NCBI GenBank assembly: GCA_036346395.1
Contig: CM070598.1
Coordinates: 7,857,517-7,921,516, forward strand
Direction of reading: 5' to 3'
DNA: 64,000 nucleotides
DNA from: Hsuehochloa calcarea
Lineage: Eukaryota; Streptophyta; Magnoliopsida; Poales; Poaceae
Shown: one piece after another, positions 1 to 12,147 of the stretch
Layout of the letters: each line of letters starts with the position of its first letter
How positions within the stretch are numbered: the stretch's first letter is position 1
Made by a program: the position numbers and the translations under genes
Notes under the pieces: model-generated
Databases searched by the model: none
Told to the model about the DNA's origin: nothing
What the model saw: the letters and a program-made list of their open reading frames with translations, nothing else

Positions 1-306
1 TCATGATGGGTCGGTCCAACCCCATGTTCTAAACATGTGTCCACATTATTGGTTTGATATCTCCATGTCTATGACCTGTGAAACATAGTCATCAACCGAT
101 ACATGTGCTAATCCACCATTCACGTGTGTCCTCACATGAACTCCGACTAGGGACAACTTTAGAATAACCATACAAGTAAAGAGTTTCACAAACAAGTCAC
201 ATACTTGTTAATCAACACAAAGGCAATATTCAAGGAATATTTATTAAATCATGGATACAACGAAATATCATCATCTCTATGATTGCCTCTAGGGCATATC
301 TCCAAC
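1..306 (-). repeat. 3' LTR (partial) of Angela/BARE-like Copia element
   Basis: Read on the minus strand, this piece begins at 306 with TGTTGGAGATATGCCC, which I recognise as the typical start of Angela/BARE1 Copia LTRs. It runs off the left edge of the window, so only about 300 bp are visible. The same sequence, diverged, is found at about 4600-4937, which I read as the start of the partner 5' LTR. Because the gag and pol remnants between them are also on the minus strand, this copy is the 3' LTR. No target duplication can be tested because the outer end is outside the window. Confidence 0.75.
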
Positions 307-309
307 ACA

Positions 310-905
310 AGGGTCAATAAGTCATTTGCCTTCTCAACTCTAGTCATGAAAGGTGATCTCGTTATATTACCAAGTAAACAAGATTCACATGTTTCAAATG
401 ATTCAAAATCAAATGAGTTTTAGAAGACCATTTTTATGGAGCTTCAACATGTGCTTCTTATTTATATGATCTAGTCGACAATGCCAAATAAAAGTGGGAT
501 TCAAATCATTAGGTTAAAGTCTCTTAGTAGATAGGCACATCCTCAAGATTCAAAATATACAATCTATTCACCAATGGAGCATAGCCATAAAGCATATCTT
601 CAATATAAATTAAACAACAATTGTTCTTTATTCTGAACTCATAACCTTCTGTTCCTAAACATGAAGCAGAAATAATGTTTTTCCTTAAGGCTGGAACATA
701 ATAACAATTATTTAGTTCCATAACTAATCCTGATGATAAAGCTAATGGTAAAGTGTCAATAGCTAATGTCTCAACTCTTGCTCCATTTCCCATACGAAGA
801 TCAACATCTCCTCTTGCTAAGCTTCTACTCCTTATCAGTCCTTGCATCGAATTGCAAATATGGGCAACTGATTTGGTATCAAATACCCAAGAACTGGTTG
901 GAAGT
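310..905 (-). pseudogene. Copia protease / pre-integrase fragment
   Basis: A minus-strand reading frame downstream of gag gives a Copia aspartic protease region followed by the linker to the GAG-pre-integrase domain. The segment with LRMGNGARV and then YYVPALRKNIISASCL is typical of Angela-clade Pol, where it follows the protease active site. The catalytic motif, normally DTG or DSG in the family, reads FDTKS here, so the active-site glycine is lost. Past 524 the frame is broken by stops, although traces of the pre-integrase region (a GNITRSPF-like stretch) can be followed to about 310, where the 3' LTR begins. There is no integrase core or reverse transcriptase. Confidence 0.75.
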
Positions 906-947
906 CTTATTTCCCTTCTTCTTTTTCATCTCTGCTAAGTACTTCTT

Positions 948-1766
948 ACAGTTTCTCTTCCAATGCTCAGTCTTATGACAATGGTAACATTCTGATTTAG
1001 GCTTAGGACCCAGCATGAGCTTCTTAAGCTTAGCGTTGAGACTCTCGATCTCATCTTGAGTTTTTTTTTTGCTCTTTTGCCCTTTCCCTTTAATGACTTA
1101 CCATTTTTTTGAAACTAGTAGTCTTTTGAACCATCATCACATGATTGGAACTTTTCTTGATACTCTCCTCAGCACCTTTAAGCATGCTATGCAGCTCGGT
1201 CATTGACTTCTCCATGCCATTCATATGAAAATTCAATATGACTGGCTCAAAAATCGCAGGGAGAGATTGGAGAATCATATCAGTAGCCAACTCTTTGCTA
1301 AGGGGAAAACCAAGCTTTTCCAAGCTCTCAATGCGATCAATTTTTTGATCACACGAGAACTGACCGGGTTACGTTCTGATAGCCTACAAGAAAACAATAT
1401 CTTAAATGTGTTAAATCTCTCTGCCCTTGCTTGATCTTGAAATATACCCTTCAGACCTACAATCATATTGTATGTGTCTGTTGGATCATATTGCTTCTGA
1501 AGCTCTGAGTTCATGGTCGCAGGTATTAGGTAGTGCACATCGACTACATAATTGCAATGCTTCTTATAAGTATTCTTTTCAACTCGAGTAGCACTAGCAT
1601 TTGGTCCCTCGGGATAGGGACCCTCCAGAAAATATTCCTTCTTTTATTATTTGATAACAATTCTCATATTACAAAACCAGTCAATAAAGTTGGTTCCATT
1701 TAGCTTTTCTTTCTCAAGAACAAATCGCAAATTAAATATAGGTGCAGAAGAAGTAGTAGGTGTCAT
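948..1766 (-). pseudogene. Copia gag (nucleocapsid) pseudogene
   Basis: The start is the ATG at 1766-1764, about 1.5 kb downstream of the primer-binding site. The N-terminal part contains KLNGTNFIDWFCNMR, typical of the UBN2/gag domain of plant Copia elements. Two stop codons follow near 1650, then the frame resumes with YDPTDTYNMIVGLKGIFQDQ. A later frame (1323-1090) gives the C-terminal gag helix region with MILQSLP and FHMNGMEKSMTEL. A CCHC zinc knuckle, CYHCHKTEHWKRNC, lies at 989-948. In the family this protein coats the RNA. Here it is broken by stops and at least one frameshift near 1300. Confidence 0.75.
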
Positions 1767-1877
1767 GATCTACAACAGAAATATATGCAAAGATTCAACA
1801 CTATGTTTATGTAAGATCTTCTATTAGACACACATGTTGGCGATCGTGTTCGACCAGTTTACGACCAACTCGTAACT

Positions 1878-1966
1878 CCATACGACTAGACTGGATCTGG
1901 TCGTATCACCATACGACTAGACTGGATATGGTCGTATCACCATACGACTAGTCCATACCTGGTCGA
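1878..1966. repeat. 31-bp tandem repeat with inverted TACGAC/GTCGTA arms
   Basis: Almost three copies of a 31-bp unit start at 1878, 1909 and 1940. Each unit holds TACGAC followed about 13 bases later by GTCGTA, so it can pair with itself. The array lies in the untranslated leader of the Copia element, between the primer-binding site and gag. Confidence 0.8.
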
Positions 1967-3286
1967 ATTTAATCATCAATAGTCAATAAAAAATACTTCT
2001 ACTATATGTTCTAAACCACATTTCCCTCAAACATCATATAGTGAGTTCAAGATCCAAAAAAATCATTAAGTCCAAGTGAGATTTGGCATCACTGCTAGAA
2101 ACCTAGTGATTTTAGGTATGCAACCTCGTGCCAATCATATCATATACGACTCTTGTCTGTTGGGCGGCATCTCTATGCCCAGACAACCAACAAGACTATG
2201 CCACAAGGCCAAAAACCCTTTTGATAGCCTTATCAAGTTAAACCAATACTATGCATATGGGTGTCCCACACCCACCCCATCTTATTAAGATAGTTAATGA
2301 CACCCTAGTTTGGCAGACCTACCAATTAACGATCAAAATCGTGACGGACGCAACAATTGGAAAGGCATCAAATTAACTTAATTTTTCTTGAGGGATACTA
2401 TTCTACCATGTTAAAACATCTAATGATAAAACATGATTAAATAGCATGACAGGAATAAACATTCACAGATAACCAAATTAAACTATGAAATAGTATGGCC
2501 CTTAACATGACGATCTCCATCACCATGCTTCCTGTCCTCCGGCCATCATGCTTGACGTCTTCGACGCATTCATCTACTAAGCAATTTCTCCTAAGAGCTA
2601 GTAATGAATTACAGACGATAATATCAAGCATCATATGTTGGTACGCAGACAGTTATACAATAATATGTAGCTTGATGGCTATCTCACAGCATGACACGCA
2701 GGCCATGAGAAATCTATTCATGTCTCAGATACACAATGGGTCATACTATTCACATCAATCCCAGCAAAAACAAGATATACATAGAATCCAATTCTATTGG
2801 GTGACATGAACGCATAATACCATATAACGCTGCTACGACCACGATGGTGCCGCTAGCCGGTTAGCAGGCGGGGTTTGAAGGGGCAGCTCCCTCAGAAATC
2901 TTTTCCGGGATATGAATCTTATTCACATAACCGAGCCTCAGAAATCATCGGATTGATCATATTAACCCTATTTCGAACCAATCCGACCACTGCCTTGATA
3001 CGATCACTGACTGTGGCATACTCCGATGTCGGAATTCCGACTGGTAAGAGTATCATGCAAGGCAGTCGTAAACAAGCACAATAAATCATATGGTCCTTTC
3101 AGCTCATACTTCATCGTAAACCCATGTACTACCGCCGAAACCCGATCGATCTTATCGACCAGTGCCTAGACTGTTCCTTCCACATGAACCGATCTAGATT
3201 ACCAGACCAAACTAGTAATAGATCCAATCTACTACTGCCACATATCTAGTATATGCGACTAATCTAGATAAAAAACTATGCAGGAT

Positions 3287-3299
3287 GGCTCTGATACCA
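3287..3299 (-). other. Primer-binding site (initiator tRNA-Met)
   Basis: The minus strand reads TGGTATCAGAGCC, the common plant retrotransposon primer-binding site complementary to the 3' end of initiator tRNA-Met. It sits just inside the right-hand LTR and fixes that LTR as the 5' one. Confidence 0.85.
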
Positions 3300-3303
3300 C
3301 AGT

Positions 3304-4937
3304 TGGGATACGGGTAGGCTACGCCAGATGATAATTCAAAAATTATACCACGTAAACCAGGATGCTATGTAAGCAAGAGATCACAGATCGTTACCACCAG
3401 ACAGGCAAAGCAACGGAAGAAGAGTTGGAGCATCTGGTCCAACGAAGAGCGCGTCGAAGTAGTGGTCATAGTCGATCTTCCACCGTGGTCGATTGTCCAG
3501 CGGAGTCGATCGTCATCGCAGTCAATTATCCTCGTAGTCGATCGTTCAGCGTTCTCGTCGCCGATCGTTTCCTCTAGTAACCGATCGCTTTCCTTGCAAA
3601 GTTGCGGATCGTCCTCAAGCGAAACAACAACCGCAGTAGCACCTCTACGGCATCCACAAGTCCAGAGCAGGAACGCCGTACGCCGGTGTGCTAGCACCAA
3701 GTCGCACAGGAAAGCTCTCTCAAGAAGATGGCGGCTAGAGTTTGGAGCAACTCACGTATTGTCTGTTACGCCCTTTCCGCATAGCCTCAAGTATCTCCTT
3801 ATATAGTGTCTGTGATGGATCCTATTCGAACATGTTTGATGAATCGTATCCGTACTGGCTTGTTCCAACCCGTTAAGTGTGTGATCCTGTAGATTCATGC
3901 GTAGTTCGGTTGTGACTCGAAAACTTTTTTCGATCACGAGTCGTTAGTGGTATCTAGTAAGACATAACGATTCCCGAATACACACAAATTATATCGGACG
4001 AACTTTAATGCAATATGATTTATGACCAGGTCCTTATCACCAACGACCAGCTCATATTTGGTCTCGACCAGTTCGTAACTCCTTACGATCGAATTTCGAC
4101 TACTTAGTGATCATGTTCGACCAGCCTACGACTAGCTCATATCTCCATACGAGTAGTGTGTATCTGATCGAACTGAAAGACCAGCTCGTGTATTCTCCCT
4201 TTGCCTCAATGTATCTAGTTGAACTCCATGTGAGATGTTGTGTCATCCATGGACTATTCAATACTTCCTCGATCAAGTGTTGGATAATTTCATATGACCG
4301 AACTCTTCGACCACTAGTGGCATGATCATGTACTTTCTTTATCGACCACATCGAGGGGCCCAGAGATATCTCTTCTGTTATATTAGAAGGGGTAAATCAC
4401 ATATCCGACCAATCAGATTCCTGAGTATGTTTCTTACCTGAAAGCTACATTTATAACTATCGAGTTACGGAGTAGCGTTTGGTAACCCCAAAGTGTACTC
4501 TTACGCATGTAGGAAACCATGCTGATATCATATTTAAGGATTATACATCATCATTCCTTGAGACCAACTGATGACACATGAAATCATAACAATTCCAGTA
4601 GTGTCTCAAGGTGGGTCAATCCAACAACATGTTCTCTAACATATGTTCATATTATTAATTCGACATCCTTATATCCATGACCGGTGAAACATGGTCATCA
4701 ATCAATACATGTGTTGGTCGATACAATCACTGGTGTTCCGACCAGTGACATATGACCAGAGATACATTTAGAACGGCATTATCATAAGTTTAAAGAGCTC
4801 CACCAACGATTTACATACTCGTTAATTTTTATAACAGATGATTCATTCAAAGAATAAAATAATATTTATTAAATAACTCATAAATATAGACGTGATACAA
4901 TCATCTCTATTATTACCTGTAGGGTATATCACCAACA
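3304..4937 (-). repeat. 5' LTR of Angela/BARE-like Copia element
   Basis: The LTR runs on the minus strand from TGTTGGTGATATACCC at 4937 to a CA-type end next to the primer-binding site. Its first 330 bp match the partial LTR at 1-306 with many differences, so the insertion is old. Inside it, 3465-3600 holds a tandem array of about 16-17 bp with GTCGATCGT cores, and about 4050-4160 holds several GACCAG/CTACGAC-like motifs. Confidence 0.65.
3465..3600. repeat. 16-17 bp tandem repeat with GTCGATCG cores
   Basis: GTCGAT-type cores recur about every 16-17 bases (GTCGATCTT, GTCGATTGT, GTCGATCGT, GTCAATTAT, GTCGATCGT, then CGATCGT twice). The array is degenerate and lies inside the 5' LTR of the Copia element. 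Confidence 0.6.
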
Positions 4938-5344
4938 TTAGGTTAGGTAGATCATGATTATGAATTTTCCACTATGATTTTTCAAGTTTTATACTTGTGA
5001 CACGAGGGGTGTTAGTCTTAACATGTGTACACAGCTACACTAGCTAATTGTTCTGAGTCTCTGGAAAGGGCACTCGGTTGCCGTCAAAGTCCCTTTCTGT
5101 TTACAACGAAGTTGTCCGGCCTTTATTTTCTATAGCAAATCCCTTTCTTATGGTGTTGTTTGTCAAACTATGAAATGTATGCGTGAGCTGATACCTGGTA
5201 GCTTCTAAATCATAATCACGGAAGACTGCAGTTATAAAGGAATTAAGCGACATCACGATGTTCCTCGCGGAACGCTGACTGCTGACCGCGCCTGCGGTCT
5301 AGTCAGAAGCTAACCGGAGCAGTGTGAAATTGCGAGCCCGCACG
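4938..5344. other. Spacer without recognisable gene
   Basis: Mixed-composition sequence between the Copia LTR and the solo LTR. I see no coding signal. The end, CCCGCACG before 5345, is the left flank of the solo LTR insertion. Confidence 0.5.
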
Positions 5345-5349
5345 ATCAC

Positions 5350-8300
5350 TGAAACAGCCCTGAAGATTTGGATATTTAAAATTTTTGAATCTTTTAATTT
5401 ATTTTGAATTCTTTCCGTTTTCAAAAATTTTCGCCGAAAACCACTTTCCCTTTTTGGTAATCCGCCTTCTCTTCTCGCTGGCGCCTTCTTCTCCTGGCGC
5501 CTTCTTCCTTCTTCCTCCCCCTTCCTTCTTTCTCTGCATCAACTCCCGATCGTCATTCTCTTCAGCCGCGCTGCTGTCACCGCCACCTCCCGCGCCACCT
5601 CTCCTCTCCAGAGCCTTCCTCCATCTTCGCCGCCTCCACCTGGCTCCACTCCGACCGCCACCTCTTCCTCTCGACGCCCCCGATCCTTCTTCCGCTGCCA
5701 CCTCGCGCCACTACTTCCACCGCCATACCGTCGCCACCGCCTCTCCCAGGCTATAAAAGCCGACCCAGGGACGGCTCTCCTCCCCACCACCACTCCCAGC
5801 TCCTCCTTTGCCCTTCATCTTCCCCAACGCCGGTCAATTTGGCCATTTCCCTCCGTCTCCTCTTTCGGCCGAGGTGAGTCTCCGGTGAATCCGCCGCCCT
5901 CCTTCATCCCCTCCCCTCCCACCTCTGGCGGTAGCACCCCCGCACCGCCGCCAACCTTTCCCCAACCTCGCCCACCTCCTCCCTCACCGGAGCTCGCCAG
6001 TACCGAGCTCCACCGCCGCCACCTCTATGGTCACCGTCGCCAGAGCGCGTCGGTGCACCTCAGGCCACCCCACCGCCACCCCTAGGATCCCCTCATCCCA
6101 CTGATGCTCCCCCGCCCTTCACCCTCGCCGGAGCGCCGCCGCATTGCCGCCAGCTTTGTCCTCTGCTCCGGCCGTGCGCCTCCGCCGTCGCCGCACCAAC
6201 TCCGCACCTCCTCCATCCCTGCAACTTCCAAAATGGAACCACCTCGCTTCGGTGGTGCTCCCAGTACCCTTTCCTGTCGCCGCCGGCCACCGCCGCCGCA
6301 TTTGCCGTCGTCGTCGGCTCGGGCGAGCGCGCAGTCCTTTCGGCCGCGCGGCTCGAGCCCGAGCATGGAACGGCTAGGCCTTAAAAGGCTTGGCCGAATG
6401 GGCCGGTAAGGCCTGGCCTAGTGGGCGTTCCGCCGAGCCAATTCAGTAGGGCCCAAAGATCATTCACAAAGACGATGATCTATTCACTGTTCATCACCCG
6501 AAAACCACTGTTCATCATCCGAAAAATGATTTTTACTGTTCACTATCATGAACAGTAACTTTACCACATATTACCATCTATGAATAGTAAAATGCCACTA
6601 TTCATCATCTAACACTATTCATCCAAAAACCTCTAATTCAGCATTTTATATCCATTTTGTCCATTTCGAACCCAGAAATCCATTTCTCTACTCCGTTCAG
6701 TCCAATTAAACCCTAGATAAAATTTCACCCTCCCACACCACCTTCTTTGTGTTTCTTTTCCATTTATTTTTACTTGCATGTTGTTCCCAACTCATTGCTT
6801 GTCGAGCCGGATTTTACTTGGTTTGTTTTATTGTTTTGCTTCTCGTTAGATCACGATCTTGAAGACCAGACTGCAGAAGACATCAGACAAGACCAGAATC
6901 TACAAGACTTTGTGCAAGAAGGCAAACCACATTCTTTGATCATTTTGAATCTACAATTCATATATTTAATATTACTTTCATTATTATTTGTGCCAATTAC
7001 TTCAAATATTGAAATGATATCTTTGGAATACCATGATGTTTAGATAATTCCTATTGCCCAACATACAAACCCACCTAGCACTTGTAGGGCATATTCACCT
7101 TGATAAGGTTAAAATTTCTTGTAGCCATATTCACCTTGACAAGTTCACATAAAATATTATGTATGCAAATACCTTTGTCACCAAAATTGTGGTTATCAAT
7201 CAAAAGAGAGTGTTGGTGGTTCGCCAGTGGTTTTGGTGTGAAGTTGAGGGTTGTGTCCAGGAAGTTGGGCAACCCAATAGACTTGCGTTAAAAGTGAGTC
7301 AACGGTGAGATCAAGCAGGTGGACAACTACGAGTTGGTGTTGGTCCATTTCCTCACTGGAGACTGGTAAGGACAAGAGCCAAAGTAACAGACATAAAAAA
7401 TCGCTCAACCACAGGTGTGGTCATTACTCCCTTGCCTAGTACACTGCTCTTCCGATTGAATATCTACAACATCTAGAGTGGGACAGGAGTGGGCCTGCAG
7501 GGACACTCGCTGGTCTTCATAACAGTATGTGTCCGTCAGCATCGGGGTGAGAGATCCATAGCTGCAGCCAGTGGAGTCTTCCGAGGGCTGTATGGAGTAA
7601 GAACCTACCGGGTAGAGGCTAGAAAGGTTGAGCAGTGAAAAAACTTTGTTATCTCAGCTCAGTCGCACGCTAACATGTTGCGTGTCTATGTTCTGACAGT
7701 ACGAGCATGTGGTATCTTGTGGGTAAAGCTGAGCAACTCTGCAGAGTATATCAAATGGTATTCGAATATGTCGTGCTTCCGGTTAATAAAGTTGTATTCA
7801 TAGGTGATTCCAATACATAAGGCATAAGTAGAGTTTTTGAGACGTGAATCTGGTTTGTGCATTTGTTGAGAAACCCCTGTTGTTATTATTATTTATTATT
7901 GTCTTACTGTTTTAAAAGTTAAACTGCTTTAAACAGCAAAATGCATCCACAGATGCCTGTTAAGGTAAACGCTAACCATCCATTAAACTTCTTGCATATA
8001 ATTATTTAGTTTTTCCATGTGACTTGTTGAGTACGGTAGTAATACTAATTCTTGCAAAATTTACAACCCCTCCACATAAGAAGATTGGGAAAATGCTGAG
8101 AGCCCCAATGAGCAAGATTTTGGTGGACCCCCAGAAGGCAGCAACTACTGTTATTAGGTTTCAATCGTGCTCAAGCATGCCTGTGGTGTGAAGTTCGTTT
8201 GACTTGTATTATATTAGTTTTGGGCTTGGAAGCCCGTGTTTGCGTCAAAATTGGTTGTTAAACCTTAATATTATGTAATAAAAGTTTGGTTTTGTTGTTA

Positions 8301-8393
8301 TCGAAAGCCTGCTTGAGACATTGTTTACTTCGCAACTGCACATCCTGGACAGTTGTGAAGAGTCTGACAGCTCCGGATTTTGGAGCTGTTACA
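5350..8393 (+). mobile_element. Gypsy-type solo LTR with target duplication ATCAC
   Basis: The element begins TGAAACAGCCCTGAAG and ends GGAGCTGTTACA, near-inverted termini of the TG...CA type. It is flanked by the same 5 bp, ATCAC, at 5345-5349 and 8394-8398. It has a GC-rich promoter part with a TATA box at 5752-5759 (TATAAAAG), then an AT-rich 3' half. No gag, pol, primer-binding site or second LTR is present, so this is a solo LTR left by recombination between two LTRs. At about 3.04 kb it is long, as in several grass gypsy families. Open frames at 5385-6400 come from GC-rich composition and match no known protein. Confidence 0.8.
5752..5759 (+). promoter_or_regulatory. TATA box of the solo LTR
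   Basis: TATAAAAG lies in a GC-rich stretch about 400 bp into the LTR and is followed by a pyrimidine-rich leader, as expected for an LTR promoter. It could drive outward transcription toward higher coordinates. Confidence 0.6.
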
Positions 8394-8398
8394 ATCAC

Positions 8399-9754
8399 TC
8401 GCGGCGTTGATGATACGGCCAGTTAAGGGCTTATTTATAGAGGGGATATTATTACTAATCTTTTCAGATTAGAATAAATTTTAATTCAAATTTTGAGTTA
8501 ATTCAAGGGATTCAGTTAGATCATAACTTGTTTAAATAAACACCAAACGGAAACGGGAGGACGGAGGACGGCGTGAGTGCGCGACACCTCGCTGCTGAGA
8601 AACGATTCCCCGCCGAAACTGGGAATAACTACTACATCTGACGCGCCGACCACTCTTTCCTCCATCGCAAAACGGCAGACATTGATACCAGCCGTTGCTG
8701 CAGGATACATTATTGATACGTTCCCAGTGTATCGATCAAGTCGTGCTACAAACTCAAGTTGCTGGCAAGTGTGGCCGGCATTGATGTGCTTGTCCGCACT
8801 GGAAAATCGTTGCATCGTTGCATTATGTAAACACGAATCTTGCACGGAGTATGATGTTGGCCGTGGTCCACATGCGAAATGTGTTCCTGCACCAGCCGGA
8901 CAGCAGAATATTGGAACTTCAATGGTTTCATTATCCTACGCCTGCCGAGTGCCGACCAACACCACCACGCCAACAACTGACCCGGGCCCACATCCTCCCA
9001 TCAATGATCAGTGATGACACACATTCTGTTGCCGATCGGAAAGTTTGCAAGCGTCAAGGCTGCCGGATCGAAAAATAATACTCTCACCGGACTCTGTACT
9101 TCACGTCTGAGTACTACGGTAAAAACTGCAGCAAGTCATCGTAGAAAATAATCTGAAAATTTTGGAAAATACATACGGTTCTTTCCACCGTTGAATCAAA
9201 ATGGTATACCTTATATGCTTTCATTCTCTCACCTATATAAACGCTCACACACTAACTTTAACTCATGTACACCTCCCACGTTCAGCCACCGTCGCCCTGC
9301 CCCCCGTGCGGCCTTAGTAGCACCGGCGATGCCCGCCAATGAGCTCATCCCCCACCACTAACACTACCAGACGCGGCTACCGGCGACGCCCTCATCGGCG
9401 GTACCACCCGCCTCCTCCCCCTCCGCCCCGCCTCCCTCTCCCGCCACCCTCCTTCCTCGTCTCCGACGATGGCAGCATCGGATTTGCCACCACCTCCCGC
9501 CGCCTCTCCCCCTTGAACTCATCCTCGACCTGTGCACCGCCCTCCTCCGTCCTGCGGCCAAGGCGGCGCCACTGCCGTCGTCGCCACCCACCGCCATGCT
9601 TCCAACTCCCTCCCTCCCTCTAAGGTTCAGAGCGGTTGGGAGATGGCTCGGTGAACTCAAACCCTAAAGGTAGGGGAAATCGCATGTGATTTGGCAAAGA
9701 GTTGGGAGACGACTGCTGCGCCGATGCTAGAGAGGAGGACGACGATCTTGGCGG
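8399..9754. other. Unassigned region with a TATA-like box at 9236-9243
   Basis: There is a 145-codon open frame at 8577-9014, overlapped by open frames on the opposite strand, with no family resemblance I can see. A good TATA box (TATATAAA, 9236-9243) precedes a GC-rich stretch with a proline/arginine-rich open frame at 9339-9623. This could be the remains of a gene's first exon or of an LTR promoter. I do not recognise a product. Confidence 0.3.
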
Positions 9755-11213
9755 TGATTTTTGTTTGGTAGGTCAAGTTCATGGGTTTCAGTGCATATGT
9801 ATTGCATGATGCATGTTTTGACTAACATGGGTCAAGTTGCGAAGAACTTGTTCATAGAATCGATTTCTTTGTCTATTGTTGTGCAGGACGTTTGGAGGTC
9901 AACGACTGTCAACGGCGAGGATAATCGGGACTAGGCTTGGAGAGCAGTGGTTCAAATTGATCGAGGGTGCTGGGTGAAGTGAGTGGACTCAAGCATTGTA
10001 CAAAATGAACAAGAATGACCGAATGAGAAGTTCGGTGCGACGGGTTGTATCAACCGCACGGGGGTCGGTGCAAGTACCATGGTGGTTTCAGTGGGAGCTG
10101 GATAGGAGAGACTTATCGACATGAAGAGAGCCGTTGATCAACCTATACGTGGCGAAGCATGTGATTGCTTCATGAAGATTGGACTCGGTCTTTGGATAAG
10201 GATCGAGAAGGGGTATTTTGGTAACTTCACCAAGATACTGCCTTGATTGCTTTTGGCTAAACCGCGGCGCAAGACGACGCAAGGAGAAGTGCTTTAGGTC
10301 AAGAGAAGATGAAGGCGACGCTTTGAAATGCGTGCGTGAGTGAAACCCGTTTGTGTGTGGGCTTAACGGGTGCCCATTAGGGAATACCTTCTAGAAGTTA
10401 GCCTCCACTATAAATATAGGAGGGTGTTGGTTGTATACCCCACCTCTTGTGTATTTGATTGAAACCCTATTTTTGGTGTTTAGGGAGAATAGTGAAGAGG
10501 TTTGGTTTCTAGAGATTGGATTGATTGTGTGCTCAAGTGTTGAGTATTCGTCCTCCATGATGGAGTGGCTGTAAACCAACATTTATCTCGAATCAATCCA
10601 AGCAAGATTCCTCAAGTTGATCTTCTTCTTGTTCCTGCTCTCTATTTTGTGTTTTTTTGGGTTTTCTTTGATCCTTCGGTTTTCCTTTGGTTTCTGGCCT
10701 GAATCTTGCTTGTTGTAACATATGGGAATACATCTAGGATAATCTTGATCATTTTTAACCCACAATCAAGCTTTTGGATCATATTTTGGTTTTAACTCTG
10801 TTTTGAACCAACCTTCACTCAAACGAAAAAAGGTTAGAACTTTGACAAAGATCTTTGCGATCTTTGATTGGAACATCTTCCTGACATACTAATGAAGGTG
10901 TGTTCCAAGTTTCGTGAAGTTTAGAGTTGTGGATCAAAAGTTAGACCTATTTTTTATTTCGTTTTCGGGTTGATTTTACTGTTCATCGTGCTGGGGGTCA
11001 GACCGCTCAACTCTTTGAGAATTGAGTTTTTAATGATTTTGATTGTTTTACTTCGGTGTTTCGATTGGATTCAATACAAGTCTTTCACAATGCTTGTACT
11101 TTGATCTTCATAGCTCTCATAGCTATTGGAGTGAAAAACATGTTGAATCCGATTAAGGTGATAAATGCATCGTGCTCCTATTCACCCACTCTAGTCGTTG
11201 TTTCGGTCCAACA
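9755..11213 (+). repeat. 5'-truncated LTR, copy A (paralogue at 59069-61045)
   Basis: Starting near 9755 this sequence matches 59542-61045 throughout, with many substitutions: the GGGTTTCAGTGCATATG region, a TATA box (CTATAAATATAGGA, about 10411) and the end TTTCGGTCCAACA at 11213. The shared end CCTATTCACCC...CTAGTCG is a familiar grass LTR terminus. The 5' part seen in copy B is missing and no target duplication is found, so this is a truncated remnant. Confidence 0.6.
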
Positions 11214-12147
11214 CAAACAAAACACCTAACACTATGAATAATCTCTGGTAATGATACTAATATCTCCAACATTTTCAAGTTCTCTCATATATCTACAAGC
11301 GAACGTTTATCATTTACTCGTACTCGTACAGGTAGCAGTTAAGTTGTGCAGTTGCTTCTACGAGGGAAAACGTAGTACATACTTCCATTCCAACAGTACT
11401 ACTGCTACAGTCCTACTGATTGCGCTGGCACTAGACGACTCGCCAGGCCGTGCGCCCGATCAAGGAGTTGACGATGATGATCGAACCCACCACCTTCTAT
11501 GACTAGAATGTACTACTGCAGCAAGATCCATTTTCTGCACGTGCATGCCTATCGCGCGGTGGATGCATGGCATATTTGGTTCGCGCCTGGGGCGGCCAGG
11601 TCCGGTGGAGACACTACTAGGAGTGTGCCGGGAGCATATTTGGTTACCACTCTGGTTAGTTCCTTGGCCCAAGCAACTCTCACCAGGCCTAGGATTACGA
11701 AATCGAAGGCGTCTTCTTCCTCCTCTAATCATGATATGCTAATCACTGGAGCTCACGAACTTGGCGCCATGGACGGCTCCTCCTTGCCCGGCTCCCGCTG
11801 TCTCCGCCACCACGTTCGACACCACCACCTCTCTCGGTCCTACCGTCGTTGCCACCTCGAGCGGCTCCACCACCTCCGCCGCCTCGCGTGCGGCCGTCGC
11901 CTCACCTGGCTCCCACCACCAGACTAACTCTTTTATCAAGTATTATCTTTGTGTAGTCTCATTTGGATATAAAGGTGCGGTCCCTCGCCAGGCTCCTGCC
12001 GCCCCATCTCGATTTGGAGGAAGAAAAGATTTGGAATGAGGATGGAGGATTCGATTTGGGGATTAAAATGGTGTTAGGGAGGTGTATTTCAAGTTTTACA
12101 CCTCTCACTCTAAAAAAATGTGCTTTCTTAAATTTACGCTTTCGTCG
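11214..12147. other. Unassigned sequence
   Basis: Includes a moderately GC-rich section (11420-11940) with overlapping open frames on both strands, none resembling a known protein. I see no transposon ends here. Confidence 0.3.

Larger units (their letters stand above)
1..4937 (-). mobile_element. Angela/BARE-like Ty1/Copia retrotransposon, internally deleted
   Basis: Order on the minus strand: 5' LTR (about 4937 to 3304), a primer-binding site complementary to initiator tRNA-Met (3299 to 3287), an untranslated leader, gag (1766 to 948), the protease and the start of the integrase region (about 905 to 310), then directly the 3' LTR (306 leftward). Most of integrase, all of reverse transcriptase and RNase H, and the polypurine tract are missing, so a large deletion joins early pol to the 3' LTR. 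Stop codons in gag and a changed protease motif show the copy is old and dead. The LTR length of about 1.6 kb fits the Angela/BARE clade, whose LTRs are typically near 1.7-1.8 kb. Confidence 0.75.

Noticed and set aside
5385..6409. Several open frames of 60-123 codons in GC-rich DNA
   Set aside because: They lie in the promoter part of a solo LTR with exact ends and overlap one another on both strands; low-complexity Pro/Arg/Ser content only.
8577..9014. 145-codon plus-strand frame
   Set aside because: No recognisable domain, overlapped by minus-strand frames of similar length, poor start context and no splice or promoter support near it.
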